Origin: Tricholoma matsutake
Lineage: Eukaryota; Basidiomycota; Agaricomycetes; Agaricales; Tricholomataceae
Assembly (NCBI GenBank): GCA_026075535.2
Contig: AP026541.1
Coordinates: 2,418,001-2,482,000, forward strand
DNA: 64,000 nt
Reading direction: 5' to 3'
Positions 63,480 through 64,000 of this stretch are shown piece after piece (within the stretch, counting starts at the first letter, position 1; the number at the start of each line of letters is the position of its first letter). The translations under genes were made by a program, and so were the position numbers. Under the pieces are notes generated by a model, which saw nothing but the letters and a program-made list of their open reading frames with translations, was not told the DNA's origin and ran no database searches.

Positions 63480-64000
63480 ATTGCATCAAAACTCTACCAC
63501 CAGTTCTCATGCCAATCACCACCCAATCACCATCTCCCATATCTGAGTTCGAGATTCATATGCATGGGTTGCAGTTAAACCTCCATTCATTAAGTTGATT
63601 GGGAGGTATTGAGGTCCACCTCCTCATGGGAAAAGAGGATCAGGGTTGGTCTTAGTAATGTCCCCGCTGCCCCCCCCCATGCCTTGATTTCTTGTTCTTG
63701 GATTGTCTTGTGTGTTTTTGGAGTATTTCCTGCTTAGTTGTCTCTTGAGCTTTTTGTCACAGAACCCAATTCTCCTGTTAGTCTATGCTGGGCCTGTCCA
63801 GTCTTGTATTGCTTTTGTCTTCTTCCCATTTGGATTTCGGAGTTGAGTTAGCCTTATGTTCATGAGATAGAGTCTCCTGACTTGGTATTTACATCCCCCT
63901 GTTGACATTCAGAGAAAACTGGGAATACCATCCAATTTTAAGTTGCTGTCATAGATAATTTATGATAAGGAATTAAGGGCACTTCCAAAAGGTTTGGATG
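63480..64000. other. No gene recognised
   Basis: No domain-bearing frame or defined repeat. The sequence runs to the window edge. Confidence 0.4.

Overview
This window looks like a transposon graveyard from a basidiomycete fungus, most likely an Agaricomycete mushroom genome. The evidence is short GT-AG introns of about 50-73 bp, a FunK1-type kinase relic, a DUF6589 gene, a KDZ (Kyakuja/Dileera/Zisupton) transposase, a PIF/Harbinger transposase with its Myb-like partner, an F-box/LRR gene, chromodomain Ty3/gypsy elements and a Ty1/copia element. The species cannot be named from the sequence alone. Family names rest on motifs I recognise, not on a search.

Layout. 1-1338: a hAT-like non-autonomous element, cut by the window edge, carrying intron-like modules and a minisatellite. 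3.0-5.35 kb: a decayed zinc-finger gene of a multicopy basidiomycete family (minus strand). 6.29-17.12 kb: one PIF/Harbinger element of about 3.2 kb, with its transposase on plus and its Myb-like protein on minus, blown up to 10.8 kb by four later insertions. These are a hAT-like MITE with a 476-bp palindromic core, a complete copia element, a solo LTR inside an intron, and a second hAT-like MITE. All four have perfect target-site duplications. 18.2-23.5 kb: a 137-bp tandem repeat, a KDZ transposase relic, a multicopy hypothetical gene riddled with TGA codons, and an F-box/LRR gene. 24.1-28.7 kb: a very unusual array of about 27 short palindromes that share a GTTSAAC centre but differ in the stem. 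28.7-32.6 kb: a small unrecognised gene with two introns, then DUF6589. 32.6-36 kb: AT-rich degenerate repeats and foldback elements. 36.3-38.3 kb: a long interrupted unrecognised reading frame. 38.9-41.6 kb: a complex inverted-repeat element with a 151-bp exon-intron array, tRNA-like ends and GC hairpins. 42.08-43.32 kb: an inverted duplication. 43.34-57.25 kb: three nested Ty3/gypsy elements (A in B, B in C). 58.1-60.9 kb: a foldback MITE and a FunK1 relic. 61.9-64 kb: an integrase fragment and repeat tips.

Two themes link the window. First, coding frames are broken mainly by TGA. Where the family residue can be recognised it is arginine, which fits CGA to TGA transitions (CpG or RIP-like decay). 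Second, the layering of insertions gives a readable relative chronology: the copia LTRs are nearly identical and so young, while the gypsy A LTRs differ at dozens of sites. The palindrome array at 24-29 kb and the exon-intron-hairpin modules at 39-40 kb (shared with 1-1338) are the best candidates for something undescribed.
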